From NCBI GenBank assembly GCA_951394405.1, contig OX596335.1, forward strand, positions 1,364,001 to 1,428,000: a stretch of DNA of 64,000 nt, written 5' to 3'. This document shows, piece by piece, positions 33,301 to 44,400 of this stretch. The position numbers were made by a program, and so were the translations under genes. The DNA is from Coprinellus micaceus (lineage: Eukaryota; Basidiomycota; Agaricomycetes; Agaricales; Psathyrellaceae). The notes under the pieces were generated by a model. The model made no database searches. It was not told the origin of the DNA and saw nothing but the letters and a program-made list of their open reading frames with translations. Each line of letters opens with the position of its first letter. The stretch's first letter is position 1.

Positions 33301-34786
33301 GATGAGGAGCGGGAGCGGGCTCCTTTTCGCGCGAGATGATCCGAAGAGGAGGATGATGAGCATCGACGGGCGTTGGCAAGGGGGGCTGGGGCTCAGGGGA
33401 AAGAAGATCAGAAACGGAGACAGGTCGCCTGACCCCAGTGCCTGATCCTGGGCGACGAGGGACGGAAGGCGTCGACGATGACGACGATGGCGGGGGTACG
33501 ATGGGGGATTCGATTCGGCCGTATCCAATCTCGCCTACTGTCATGCGCTCGCGCTCTCTGGCGATACGATCCTTGTCATCAATGACCATGGGTGCCAGAG
33601 AGGGCGAGTCGGAGTATCGGGGCTTTTTAGCAGGACGTTGGTCGGGGTGTTGGGCATGAGGGAGATTTGGAGACTGAGACTGGGGTTTAGACGGCGGCGA
33701 CTGCTCGACCTTGCGTACGGGGTGCTGAGGGCCTGGGGGAATCTCGATGCGGGGAGGAGCTTCATAATTGCGAAGCTGCTGCGGGGCTTGCTGCTGCTGC
33801 TGATGGTGGTGGAAGTAGGGTTGTTGATCTTGTTGTGCCTGCTGCTGCTGCTGCTGATGATGCTGCCGACGCTGTCTTTCAATGTCAACCCGTTGCATCT
33901 CGTAGAGTCGCTGCTCTTCCTGGATGCGCTGCATCTGGAGTTCGGCCTCGCGGCGTTGATGGCGGTCAGCTGCTTCCCGGCGGGCAGCGACCTCGCGTTC
34001 GTGGGCTCGCCGCTGTTCGTCTTCCAGGCGTTGCCGCTCTGCTTCCCGGCGCCGACGCTCTTCTCGCTCCTCCTCCTCCCTGCGCCGTGCGGCCTCGGCC
34101 TCTTGCTGCTTGAGCTGCTGAGTCAGGCTCTCGACTCGACGGCGTTCTTCCTCGAGTGCACGACGCTCCCTCTCGATTGCCTGCCTCTCGATCTTGGCGC
34201 GCTCGAGGCCTTCCATGCGGGCTCTCTCGACATCTAGCTGGCGGCGTCGCTCGATGTCCTGGTGCCTGAGATACTCGAACTCCTGCTTGCGCTGCTCCTC
34301 GATGATTTGGAACTGTCTCATTTGATGGCTGCTGCGTTCGTCAAAGGGGTTGTGACGTGGGGGCGGGCTGGTGTAGGCGTCGATGGGGGACGCGCGGGGA
34401 TCTGGATGGAGGGGCGAGGGGGGCTGGCGCGGCGGGGGGGCATACTGCTGGTCCTCCTGCCAGGGGCTGCGGCGAAACTGGGGGGAGAGTCGCTGGGGCG
34501 GGGGCTGCTGGTGGTGATGGAGCAGCTGCTGGGGGTGGGGCGGGTACTGCTGGTGGTGGTGGGCGAGGTCGCCGCCGCTGAGCCTGCGGCGCTCCTCGGT
34601 GGCAGCATGGACGAGGGCATCGAAGCCGACGAAGGCGCCCTGGGATGCGGGGGGGAAGGGCGGCGGGGGCGGACGGCGGGGGAGGGTGGGCGACGAGGAG
34701 GCGGGGGCGGGGCGGGCTGGACGTTGGGGCGGGGGGTCGTCGTCGTCGTTGCAGAGGAGGGCTGAGATGTCGAGACGGCGCGACAT
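30366..34786 (-). CDS. PHD-finger protein, Spp1/CXXC1-like (COMPASS)
   Basis: Spp1 reads H3K4me3 within the Set1/COMPASS complex. The start at 34786 gives MSRRLDISALLCNDDDDPPP. The first 880 or so residues are a single long exon. It holds a Pro/His/Gln-rich stretch, a very long charged coiled coil of Arg/Glu/Gln (about 33880-34320), poly-Gln and a Pro/Ser-rich region. After introns comes a basic linker, then the PHD finger: LYCVCKTKYDEGRCMIACDR, CDEWYHLPCVGM and QFFCPPC. The C-terminus has the Spp1-type cysteine cluster CLWGQKCPDPDSPRACHKP and FSKYCSEECGVKYMQSRI, then a coiled coil and a second Cys/His group (CGWDQRLC, WWCSEDTGCSRHMGW). It ends in KRKAPSS. At roughly 1350 residues it is several times longer than yeast Spp1, owing to the N-terminal extension. 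Confidence 0.85.
33788..33868. repeat. CTG/CAG tracts coding poly-Gln
   Basis: Two short CTG runs on the plus strand (about 33788-33802 and 33841-33857) code glutamine runs of the PHD protein on the minus strand. Such tracts often vary in length between strains. Confidence 0.7.
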
Positions 34787-35346
34787 GCTCGGAGGAACCA
34801 AGGAATGATGGACGAATGGGCGAGTGGGAGCCAGCAGACAGGCGATCGGACATCACAGGGCCAAACACTCTTATCAATTGTCAAATAAATAGTACGTAAA
34901 TGTACAAAAGGACATTGCGCCATTATCCACGCGGCCCTGCGAAGAGGAGCCAGACAACACCGCACCCAAGTCCCTTTGCTTGCTCTCCAGCCTCAGTACG
35001 GTCTCTGGGTCATCGATCGGGCCAGTCCAGGGGCGGTCCAATCCTCGGAGAGATGCTTTTGAGAAGCTGCGAGCAGTCAGAATAAACACCCAGCCAGACA
35101 CCGCCGCACTCACCTGTGAATTTTGCGTTGCGGGAACAAGCCGTGCTGGCCCCTTTTATCGCAGCGTGCAACTGTACAGTTCCTCCGTGGCTTGATCAGG
35201 GACCCCGAGCCGGGGTTTTCCGGGGTCCCTCTGTCCACAGAAAATCATCACGTCCGCCGTCGTCGTCTCACAGCGTCCAAAGACCCCTGCTCAACGCCCG
35301 ATCTCCTCCATCTCTACTGACGGTTCGTCACACGGCCCCGTCCACA
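34787..35346. other. Divergent intergenic region, PHD gene and STM1
   Basis: It should hold both promoters. No TATA box or further gene was recognised. Confidence 0.4.
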
Positions 35347-36495
35347 ATGTCGGTGGCCTCTAAAAACCCTTTCTCTCTTCTCGACGGTGCGTATCCCCGA
35401 CTCCTCCTCCTCCTCCTCCTCAACGTCGCCGTCCTCATCCTGGTCCAGCCGAGGACTCGTCCAGGCCCGCTAGCCCCGCCCCCAAGGCTGCTGCTCCCCC
35501 CGCACCCGCTCCCTCCGCAAACCGGGCCCAGCAGCAAAAGCCCAGGACCGGTCCTGCCCGCGGCGGCAAGTACTACGCTCGTGGAGGCAGGCCCGCCCCC
35601 AGGGATGGCGCCGCCCCCGCCGCTGAGGAACCTGTAGATGGGGATAAGCGTGCGTCTCTCCCCCCGATCTCCCCATCCAAGACATCGCCCTCATTTCTTC
35701 TTCTACAGCCGACGCTGGACGCGGTGGTCGTGCCCCCCGTGGTGCTCGTGGTGCTCCCCGTGGCGGCAAGCGTCCTTTCGACAGGCACTCTGCCACCGGC
35801 AAGACGTGCGTTGTCCTCCATTCCCCACCTTCCGATCTCCTCTGATCCCCCGCTGCAGCGACTCCCAGAAGAAGGTCCACCAGGGCTGGGGAGGTGACGA
35901 GGGCACCACAGAGCTCAAGCAGGAGCAGGCCGCCGACGCCGATGCTACCGCTGAGACCGCAGAGGTGGCCCCCGTCGAGGGCGAGGCCCCTCCCGTTGAG
36001 GAGCCCAAGCCCAGGGTCGAGGAGGAGGAGGACAACACCCTCACCCTCGATCAGTACTTGGCCCAGAAGGCGGCCAAGGAGCTTGCCATCCCCAAGCTCG
36101 AGACCCGCCAGGCCAACGAGGGTGCCGGCGACGACCTCTGGAAGGATGCCGTCGCCATTAGCAACGAGCAAGAGTCCTACTTTGTTGGCAAGGTGCGCTC
36201 TTTGAGACTACCACACCGATATCTTTCTGAACCCTTTTTATAGGCCAAGGCTGCCCCCAAGTCCAAGGCCAAGAAGGAGGACAAGGTCTACCTCGAGATC
36301 GACGCTCGCTTTGAGCGTCCCAGCTCTGGTCGTGGCCGTGGCGCCCGCGGTGGCGACCGTGGTGCTCCCCGTGGTGGTGACCGTGGTGGTGACCGCCGTG
36401 GCCGTGGTGCTCCTCGCCCTCCCCGTGGCGGTCGCCAGAACGGCGCCGCTGCCCCCAACGTCGACGACCAGTCCGCCTTCCCTTCCCTTGCTTAA
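35347..36495 (+). CDS. Stm1/SERBP1-like ribosome-associated protein
   Basis: Proteins of this family (Stm1, SERBP1/HABP4) clamp idle 80S ribosomes and bind RNA. The start at 35347 gives MSVASKNPFSLLD and an intron follows at once. Later exons give an Ala/Pro-rich stretch, RGG-type motifs (ARGGKYYARGGRP, RGGKRPFDRHSATGKT), and the conserved core SQKKVHQGWGGDEGTTELK. TLTLDQYLAQKAAKELAIP is typical of the HABP4_PAI-RBP1 domain. The C-terminus is an RGG-rich tail (GRGRGARGGDRGAPRGG) ending in DDQSAFPSLA. Codon use is strongly biased, consistent with high expression. Four introns. Confidence 0.93.
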
Positions 36496-37466
36496 ATGCA
36501 AGCAAGCGTCGACCCTCCCATTAGTCGTGTCGCATGTGTCCTTGTGATTCCGTCTTCCCCCCGTTCACCTAGCCGTTAGTACCTACGACTACAAGGACCA
36601 TTAACACGAACCCCCCCAAAAAGAGACGAAAGTGACGGAAATCGAAGAATTTCAATACTTGTTGTGCCATAGTTCATTCTCTTCATTTGCTTTCACTGGT
36701 TTAACGTTGTCGGTGGGTTTCACGAATCTCTACGGTTATCAGCTGCTTAATATCGAGTACGATCATCCACTGTGCAATGCATTCATATCACCACGCATGT
36801 TCAACGTTCATTTCACTTGCCCCGCACGGATCTCAGTGCTCCCCGACGATCTGGCTATTCGCCTCCACTTCCCCAGGAAACCCTAACTTACCCCAGTCAT
36901 TTGACCGATAATATACTGGGGTCGGGTTCCCTCGTGTCGTCCCTGTATCTACCTACACCCCAGACTTTTACACCTACCTCTTGCTCATAAGCGCCTGGAA
37001 AGCCCCTATTTGTATTCGCCTGATTCCATCACCGGCGACCTCACCGCGACGAGCGGAGGTGTCCAGCCCCTCCCACACCGTCATCTATTCCAACGCTCTC
37101 TCTAGAAGATAGAGTTGGAGATAAACTCAAACGCAGCCTCATCTCGTTCGATCGTTCGTTATCAAGGCACATTTCGTGAGTAGGACCGAGCGGACGCTCT
37201 ACTTACAACCCGCAGTCACTTACCCTTTCACACCACACCTTCCACATAGAACGTCCTCAAGGAAGTTGCTTCGTACACGAGTACCCTCGGAATACGCACT
37301 GAATACCCCGCTACCCGCAATCGACTTCGTTCCTCTCACAAGACCTCGGGAAGGTAAATTATTATAAGGCCCACGAGGCTCCGCGAACTACTGACGGATG
37401 CTTCCTCCATCGTTCCTCGCACTTAACCCAGATAAGAACCTAGAAAGAACAGAAGAGACGGGAACA
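36496..37466. other. Intergenic, upstream of the histidine phosphatase gene
   Basis: About 0.97 kb with no recognised gene; it follows STM1 on the same strand. Confidence 0.4.
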
Positions 37467-38944
37467 ATGGTGATGGAGAAGATTTACATTGCTCGACACG
37501 GTGAGTACGACATGTCCCCCATGACCTTTGTGGTCCTAGTGCGGACTCGTGTATGGAGGAGTTGGCTGATTATGTTCTCCATTCCCCCTCCTTCTGCTTC
37601 CCGTGATCATCTCGACGTGAAACTCGAACCTTAACCTGTCCCGCTCTCCCCACCTGCTTGCCCCGGCCGATCTTGTGTCTGACTACGCTTATGGTCATGT
37701 GTGACGGTCTACCTCCTCTCGACTCCCGCTGTACCTGCCCGGTGATGACACGGTGTCGACCGTTATGATGCTGCGCCTTGTGCACGCGCCTGTGCTCCGC
37801 TAATCCCCGCTCTGGATGAACCCCGTCGTACGCAGGCTTCCGGTTGAACTGGGTCAACACTTCCTGGTATGTCCGCTTCTTTTGCACCTCAGGCTCGGAA
37901 CTCGTGAACCTGACTAGGAGATAGGAAGAGTGTGACCGGTCTCCCGAGAGACCCTCCCCTTGCGGCGTACGGAGAAGTACATCCCCACCCTCCGTAACAT
38001 GCCCGTGCGCCTGTACTGACGCCAGACGTCCCCGCGTTTCATCAGACCCAAGCTCAAGAGCTTGCAGACCATTTCTTGTCCTTACCTGAAGACGAGAGGC
38101 CAACAGCCATCTTCTCGTCGCCCTACTGTACGTCCCTGCCCTTCCCCCACTGTTCACTCGCCTCATTTACCCCTTCCGATAGACCGCTGCCTACAAACTT
38201 CGCAACCGACAGCTAAGGCCCTCGGCTTACCCATCCACATCGAGCATGGTTCGCTCATTCACCCCCTCCTTCACTTCCTCGTCACTCTAACTTTTTTAAA
38301 CTAGGCATAGCAGAGTGGTACTCCCCCGTCGTCCCAGGGAGCGGGCTCCACCCCCGCCCTGGCCTCCCCACCGACCTCGTCCAATACTTCACCGAAGTGG
38401 ACACGAAACTCTGGCCATCCCCCCTCTTCTACCCCTCCCGCAAGGGCGAATCCGTCGAAGAAGTGCACAACCGCGTTGACGGCTTCCTCTCCCTCTTCCC
38501 CAAAGTCCTGCGCAAGCAAAGCGACATCGATATGAAGCGGGTGCTCCTCGTGTCGCATGCGGCTACGGCGATCGTGTTGGTCCGGTCGTTGGTGGGGGAT
38601 AGGGACCTTCCGTTGAAGTATGGGTGTTGCAGTTTGAGTGAGCTGGTGCCCAAACACGAGACGGCGGCGGGTCCGGATGGGCATGACCTTCTTGGAGCGT
38701 ACAAGGGGGTGAAGCTTGCGGACGGCTCGCATTTGAAGGAGGGCGCGTCCAGGGAGTGGGGCTTCGATGATGTCGAGATCGACAAAGGGGAGGTATGTGC
38801 CCGGCCTTTTAATTCCTCGTCTTTGAAAGGGGTGTTAACGACATTGTATCCCAGGTCGTGGAGGACCCGGGCGTCCTAGGAACCGAAGGTGAGGACGATT
38901 GGCCTGTTGGGGCTCAAAGCCACGACATCAAGTCCATCCTCTGA
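37467..38944 (+). CDS. Histidine phosphatase of the TFC7 (TFIIIC tau55) type
   Basis: The protein belongs to the phosphoglycerate-mutase-like superfamily. The start at 37467 gives MVMEKIYIARHG; an intron splits this motif from FRLNWVNTSW, which is characteristic of TFC7-type rather than glycolytic mutases. Further joins give DPPLAAYGE, TQAQELADHFLSLPEDE, AIFSSPYYRCLQTSQPTAK, LPIHIEHGIAEWYSPVVPG, the WPSPLFYPSRKGESVEEVHN part and VLLVSHAATAIVLVRSLVG with the second catalytic His. The C-terminus is acidic and ends in SHDIKSIL. In yeast the homologous domain is part of the RNA polymerase III factor TFIIIC and may be enzymatically active. Six introns; one acceptor had to be chosen among several AGs by frame (exon starting TQAQEL). 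Confidence 0.88.
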
Positions 38945-39178
38945 AATACCTTTTTATCCTTCCGACGATAGAAAGCCCTGCGTAGTGGAGCTCGATCTAT
39001 AGACAAACTGAAATGCTTGACGGGCTACAACCACCCCATCTATTTGTCGCCGACACCAGGATAGACATACGGATGTGCGTGGCTGAGCGGCCACCTCGCG
39101 GCCGTCGCTTGCCGTGTTCACAACCCGGGAAGACGGTGTCAAAGACGCTCGTGCATGACGAGGAGATCCTCGATGTAC

Positions 39179-39325
39179 ATGTCACCTCTCAACCCAGTAG
39201 CCCAAAGAACCTTTGTATGGAGTCAACTCATCTATCTGCCACCGGTTCGCTGGGGTCCCTGGCTATCCTCTCTGCTGCATCCCAGAGGTATCATTGAACA
39301 ATGCTCCTCGTTCCACTCCTCATAA
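39179..39325 (+). CDS. Possible 48-residue small protein
   Basis: An ATG at 39179 opens a short frame that looks protein-like: MSPLNPVAQRTFVWSQLIYL and PPVRWGPWLSSLLHPRG, rich in Trp and hydrophobic residues, closing with a TAA at 39325. A donor-like GTATCA lies inside it and a protein-like stretch QPSGKFDEALALEIQK follows at about 39340-39387 after an AG, but the frames do not join cleanly. I do not recognise the family. It sits between two convergent genes. Weak call. Confidence 0.35.
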   Translation: MSPLNPVAQRTFVWSQLIYLPPVRWGPWLSSLLHPRGIIEQCSSFHSS

Positions 39326-39538
39326 CTATTTACTCAGCAGCCGTCCGGCAAGTTCGATGAGGCTCTTGCCCTCGAAATCCAAAAGGTAATACTGTCGCTC
39401 GAGTGAGCATGCGAGTCTGTCTCTAATTGTACATTGAGATTGCTACAAGTTCTTCTGTCTGCCTATCCGCGTTCAGGTTCTATTGTACATTGTGCGTTAC
39501 GTTGCCAGTCCAACGAATGTCGTCTCCCCCTTGGCCCT

Positions 39539-40847
39539 TCAGAACTTCACATACGCGCTCGCATAACTAACGCTCGAGTCGTCATAACTGTGACACTGAC
39601 TGCTCTGCTCGTACCTCACAAACTTCACCAGGGACCTCACATTCTCATCTCCCTTCTCCAACTCCGACATCGCACCGAAGAGCACTCCAATAGGATGCCT
39701 CCCACATATAGTATTCTTCGTCTTCGCGAGGTACTTGGCGAACTGCTCGTGGGCCACGGTCGCAGAGTGGGGAGGGACGGTGAGGACGTCGATGGCCTCC
39801 TTGTCCAGCTTCGTGATGGATTCGTAGATGGGGTGAGAAGCTGAGGGGCGGCTTGAGCGGGCGAGCTTGATTCCAGAAGTGTTTAGAGTGGGGTCCGGGT
39901 AGTAGAACGTGTAGGAGAATCGGGAGCCCCTGTTTGAGTGCACGAGCGAACGCATTAGGATCCGGTACGAGAGCTGAATGGGACTGGATTGGGAACTGAC
40001 CAATGGCAGAAGTCGCTAGACACCACGCAGAACGTATCTTCCCTTGCCAGGAATGGCGCTAGCAGAGCCCCATACTCCGCTTCTGACTCCTCAGAGATGG
40101 CGCCTACGACGATGGGGACGATCTTGATGTCCTGCCTGTAGTAAACAACGTCATGGGCGACTGCTCATGGAAGAACGTGCGAGACCTTACCCTTCGAATA
40201 CCTTCCGTACATAGGGGAGGTGCATTTCGAGACTATGTTCAGCCTCGTCTGCGTCTAAACTCATAGGCGAAAACCTCTTGGTGCGTCGGAGTTCGTCGAT
40301 GGCTGAAGGGCAGACATCAATGGCGGGTTGGGGGATTGGAGGAAGAAGTTGACGTACTGTCCAAGTCGAGTGGTAGATTTCCGATGGGCGTAGCGTACTC
40401 TTTGCATGAAGATAGAGCACAACCGTCGAGGTAGAAGTGGTGGGATGGGCCGAGGATGAACACGCGCTTACTGGATAGAATAAGGTCAGCTCGACGCCGT
40501 CCTAGGTCCCCGCCTCTGGCCACTCACATCCCGGTCGTGTCGATTGCTTTATACGCCCACGCCGCCGCGGGTCCGGAATACGAGTATCCAGCGTGCCTGA
40601 GAAAGGGGTTCAGCAACGCCATCGAGATATCGATAAGGTGTTATGCTTACGGGGCGATGACAGCTTTGCATCCTGGAATGGGGAACGTCTCATCTGTGGG
40701 TTCGACCTGCTGGAGCCATTGGGACAATTGGTTGTTCAGCTGTTTGCCTATCGAAGGGCGTAAGCGGTAAGAAGAAACCCCAGCGCAAATCAGGACCAAC
40801 CGCTCCCGGTGTACCAGCTTCCAGCATGAGATGCAGCCCGGGTAGAC
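39539..40847 (-). CDS. MEMO1: MEMO1-family protein
   Basis: MEMO proteins resemble class III extradiol dioxygenases and act in redox and motility signalling; fungal roles are poorly known. The gene ends at 39539 with DSSVSYASAYVKF. Reading upstream, joins give GRHPIGVLFGAMSELEKGD, WGSRFSYTFYYPDPTL, SSDFCHW, KIVPIVVGAISEESEAE, EHSLEMHLPYVRKVF, KRVFILGPSHHFYLDGCAL, HAGYSYSGPAAAWAYKAI and, in the first clear exon, STRAASHAGSWYTG. The His residues of the MEMO metal site are present. The first exon starts at 40847 with GTCTACC right after a good acceptor, and no ATG lies in frame there. An AT in an upstream exon would complete ATG, so the start codon may be split by an intron. The 5' end is unresolved. 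Confidence 0.88.
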
Positions 40848-41114
40848 CTACAGGGATGATGAGACGATGCATGATATCCTGATATGAGGAGGAGCTTGCA
40901 TCTTTGGGATTGGCGTCGATGAGGTTCAGCAGCAAGATGGAAGCTATCTCAAAATGGAACAACCATGTCTAATCGGGGAGCTCCCGCAGAATCACACGAG
41001 CGGATTGAGTGGGTGAAATCCATTTTTGCATGGCCATAGTCACACGGCATGTGTATTGATCGTGAGGGTAAGATGGAGTACATGAATGCAAGCGGAAGAG
41101 TGGGATGCGATGAT

Positions 41115-41721
41115 TTACTCTTCTGACCTGAGGCGGGCAGCGGGGTTGGTGACCTTGACGTTGAGGACCTTGGCGCTGCGAACGGAGTAAGTCTCAGCAC
41201 AAACTCAAAGGAGTTGACCCCGTGAAATGAACGTACCGCTCGAGGATGGTGGTGCGGTTGCGGCTGGAGACGTTGTGGGCGATCTCGGCAGCAAAGGTCT
41301 TGTTGTGCATCAAGAGGATGTCGAGTTCCCGGACGTTGTTGACGACGAACTTCTTGAGGCCGTTGGGGAGGAGATGGCGAGTCTGTGGAACTTTCGTTAA
41401 TGGGGTTCATGGGGGGTGTCGAAGCCGGGCAGGCTTGCCTTTTTGTTGGAGCCGTAACCGATCTAAATATCAAGTTAGTACGAGCCACGGATACACATAA
41501 CTCACGGGACGCACCTTGGGCATGGCAGTCTGGCCCTTGAAGCGACGCCTGACCCTGTTATCGATACCCTTGGGCTTCCTCCAGGCCTCCTTCACACCAT
41601 GGTAGCGGTCCGACTGATGGCGCCTGTAACGAGTCCATTAGAATCTGCGGCTTGGAAGGATCGTAGACGCCGACACGAACTTGAACTTGTTGGTCCTCTT
41701 TTTCACGATCTTGATGGCCAT
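41115..41721 (-). CDS. RPL32: 60S ribosomal protein L32 (eL32)
   Basis: A structural protein of the large cytosolic subunit. The start at 41719-41721 gives [15 protein letters not shown] 60 nt intron then joins [19 protein letters not shown] and [18 protein letters not shown] further intron leads to [20 protein letters not shown], and later exons give [20 protein letters not shown] and [14 protein letters not shown]. All are hallmark eL32 segments and the total of about 130 residues is normal. A probable leader intron ends 6 nt before the ATG. It is 0.27 kb from the 5' end of MEMO1. Confidence 0.96.
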
Positions 41722-41727
41722 GTCGGA

Positions 41728-41900
41728 CTGGAAACGCAGAGGGGGTCAGCACGGCCGTTCGAGCATACAGTCATCCGGCATCGCGAGAGTGGCATCCAGC
41801 CAACATCGCTGGGGAAGCGCGAAACTGGGGTTTCATGGCCTCCAGAGTGCGCTCCGACAGCATTTGGGCAGCGATTCGGCCAGCGAGGGGGTGTACTCAC
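41728..41900 (-). other. Possible 5'UTR leader intron of RPL32
   Basis: A strong donor (GTGAGTAC, beginning at 41900, minus sense) and acceptor TTTCCAG ending at 41728 enclose 173 nt. The exon would restart 6 nt before the ATG. A shorter alternative donor lies near 41775. Confidence 0.4.
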
Positions 41901-42529
41901 AGATTTGGGGGTTGAGGGCGATGTATGCGGTGACGAGGCCGTTGGGAGAGAGCGCAGAGGGCGACGCCGTTGGAATCAAGCACGACCAAACTTGAAGACG
42001 GCCATCAGCAGTCGGCATCACAACTTGAATTTTCGTTCGTTGGCTTGTTCTCGCAGCCAGCACTACTGTACGAGTCCGTGCATGGGTCAAAGCTGGGAAA
42101 CCGCATGCCGACTCGGGGGTTTGCGTTTCGTCAGGACTCGAAAGCAGCGCCTCCGCGTGTGTGCGCTTGTATAGCATCAGCCTTGAGTCTGACCGGAGCT
42201 GTTGCCTCATGGGCTTGCATGGTTCGGAGCGTGCGCCCACTGTTTAATTTGAAAAGAAGCCTGCGATGGCCAACGCCATGCAAATCCCGGCCAGGACGGC
42301 TCGCGGTGGTGTCTGCTCTCCCTGTACATTTTGTCCATGAACCAGAGTACATCTATGGCCAGATCCAGACGCATCTCTATTCAACTTTTCTCCGAAGTCT
42401 TGGTGCGCACGTGGGCCGATGGGCCCTGTGTAGGCGCTGTGGAGGGTCATGCTCCGAGCGAGCAGTTTGCACCAGCGCTTTGTATTCATCGGCCGCTGTG
42501 TCCACCACCACCCCTCCTCCTCCTCTTGC
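41901..42529. other. Divergent intergenic region, RPL32 and kinase
   Basis: It holds both promoters. No other gene recognised. An in-frame ATG at about 42449 could extend the kinase N-terminus. Confidence 0.4.
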
Positions 42530-44400
42530 ATGCTTTCAACATCGTCCACCGCATCGACCCTTGCTTTTGATGGTTCCGACTGGTCTCCTCCCGCACAGCC
42601 GCACAAGCTTTTGTACAGGGCTCCCAGCGTTCGCAGCTGGGGAGTGACGTCGATCGGCCGCGGATTCGACTGGGATGAAGAGAAAAACGAGTCGGTTAAC
42701 CTCGAGGAGGAAGCCGCCAAGCAGCCGAGGTACCAAAAGCCTGCCAGCTTGAAGTTCGACCCACATGTTCGCAAACACCATCATCCACACCAGGACAAAT
42801 CGCCGGTTATTCCCTCCAAGTCGCCTTCTATAGCTCCCACTCCGTCATTACAGTCCAACCTCTACTTCATGTCCGAACCTAGGTCTGCGACCCACTCTAG
42901 GTGTGCGTCGCCGGCTCCCTTGGCAAGCGCAGGCATCGCTTCGCCCTACCGCACGCCGGCCAGCACATCCCCCACACCCTCCACTCGGTCCCGCCGTCGG
43001 TCGTCACAGCACCGAGTGTCCCTTATCGCGGGCAGGGTATCCATAGCTCCTGTTGAGCCTCCTTCGCCTCCTCCAATGCTCCCTCAGAGCCTGAAACGCA
43101 CCCCTAGTTCCGGGAGCGTCCTCAGCGTCGCGAGCACGAGAGCGCCATCGCCGACGTCCGAGAACCAGTCTTTCCTTGGCGGCCGAAGCATATCCGACTA
43201 CGAGATAGAGGGGGAAATTGGGCGTGGGGCGTATGGGCTGGTCAAGCGTGCACGAGAGGTCCTGGAAGATGGTTCGCTAGGGGTATGTGCGTTCTCGGCC
43301 TTCAATTCACTTTCCCCATTGATAGCGTTATCCTAGCCGCCCATCATCATCAAGCAAGTTATCAAGTCTCGGATTCTGGCAGACTGCTGGAAGAGGCACC
43401 CTCGCCATGGAACTATCCCGATAGAGATCTACGTCATGTCCGCTATCTCCAACACCTCCTACATTTTACCTGCCCGTCGTCCCTGGGACCCTTCTAGATT
43501 CGAACAAGAAGATGCCCGTAACGCGCTACAGCAAGATCTGCCCGACCCTGAAGACGAATGGGCCGAGGGGAAGGTCGTCAAGGGCCACCCCAACATATGT
43601 CCCCTCCTCGATTTCTTCGAGGATAACCACTACTATTATCTTGTCCTTCCCTGCTCCACCCCCGAACCGAGACCTGGCCAGTCCAACCCGCCCTCTGATT
43701 TGTTCGATCTCGTCGAAACCTATCCCCATGGCTTGCCCCCGAAGATGATACGGAGCTATTTGGGTCAGATTGCTGATGCTCTGACCTTCCTGCACGTTCA
43801 TGGCATAGGTACGTCATTTCTACTGGGACGGTCCCCCTGCTCCCTCTGAATCGCAGTTGCAGTTCATAGAGATATCAAGGATGAAAATGTCGTCCTCGGT
43901 CCCAAGGGCAAGTGCATCCTCATCGACTTTGGGAGCTCCGGGCTGGTGAAGAAGAGTGGGTGGGATACTTTCAGCGGAACGTACGTAGAATCCACTCGTG
44001 TGCTTGTCTTTCACGTTGATCACGCCGCCCCAGACTGGACTATGCTGGCCCTGAGATCCTACGAGGCGAACGGTACTTTGGTAAGGAGCAGGATGTATGG
44101 GCTTTCGGGGTCGTCGCGTACGTCTTGCTCGTCGGGGAGTGCCCTTTCATGACTGCCGCCGAGGCCCAAGAAGGCTTCGAATCTCCGTTTGCTAATGCCT
44201 CGATCTCATTGGATGAGCGGTGCGCCGAGGGCAAGGAGCAGGAAGGGGAAGAGAGTGATGGGGGCGGAGCTCTCGGCGATGCAGCAGCTCTTGTCCGTGC
44301 ATGCCTCCGAGTGGATCCTGCTGAGAGACCGACTTTCGAGAAGGTCCTCCAGTCGCGATTCCTCGCAGGCGATGGTGGGTGGGTGGACTCTCCAGTGTGA
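42530..44400 (+). CDS. Ser/Thr protein kinase, PAS-kinase type catalytic domain
   Basis: The start at 42530 (MLSTSSTASTLAFDGSDWSP) is preferred, though an ATG at 42449 is in frame. The first 220 residues are Ser/Pro-rich and probably disordered. The kinase domain starts at SDYEIEGEIGRGAYGLVKRA with a G-x-G-x-x-G loop. Introns join to PIIIKQVIKSRILADCW (the VIK-type lysine region), EIYVMSAISNTSYI, HPNICPLLDFFEDNHYYYLV, then VHRDIKDENVVLGPKGKCIL with the HRD motif, IDFGSSG (DFG) and GPEILRGERYFGKEQDVWAFG. It ends in AGDGGWVDSPV. The acidic insert after subdomain IX and VHRDIKDENV resemble PAS kinase (Psk/PASK). No PAS region is present. Likely role: nutrient-linked regulation of metabolism, by analogy only. 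Confidence 0.85.

Noticed and set aside
32250..34765. Several long plus-strand ORFs, some Leu- or Gly-rich
   Set aside because: All are shadows of the repetitive Pro/Gln/Glu-rich exon of the PHD protein on the minus strand.
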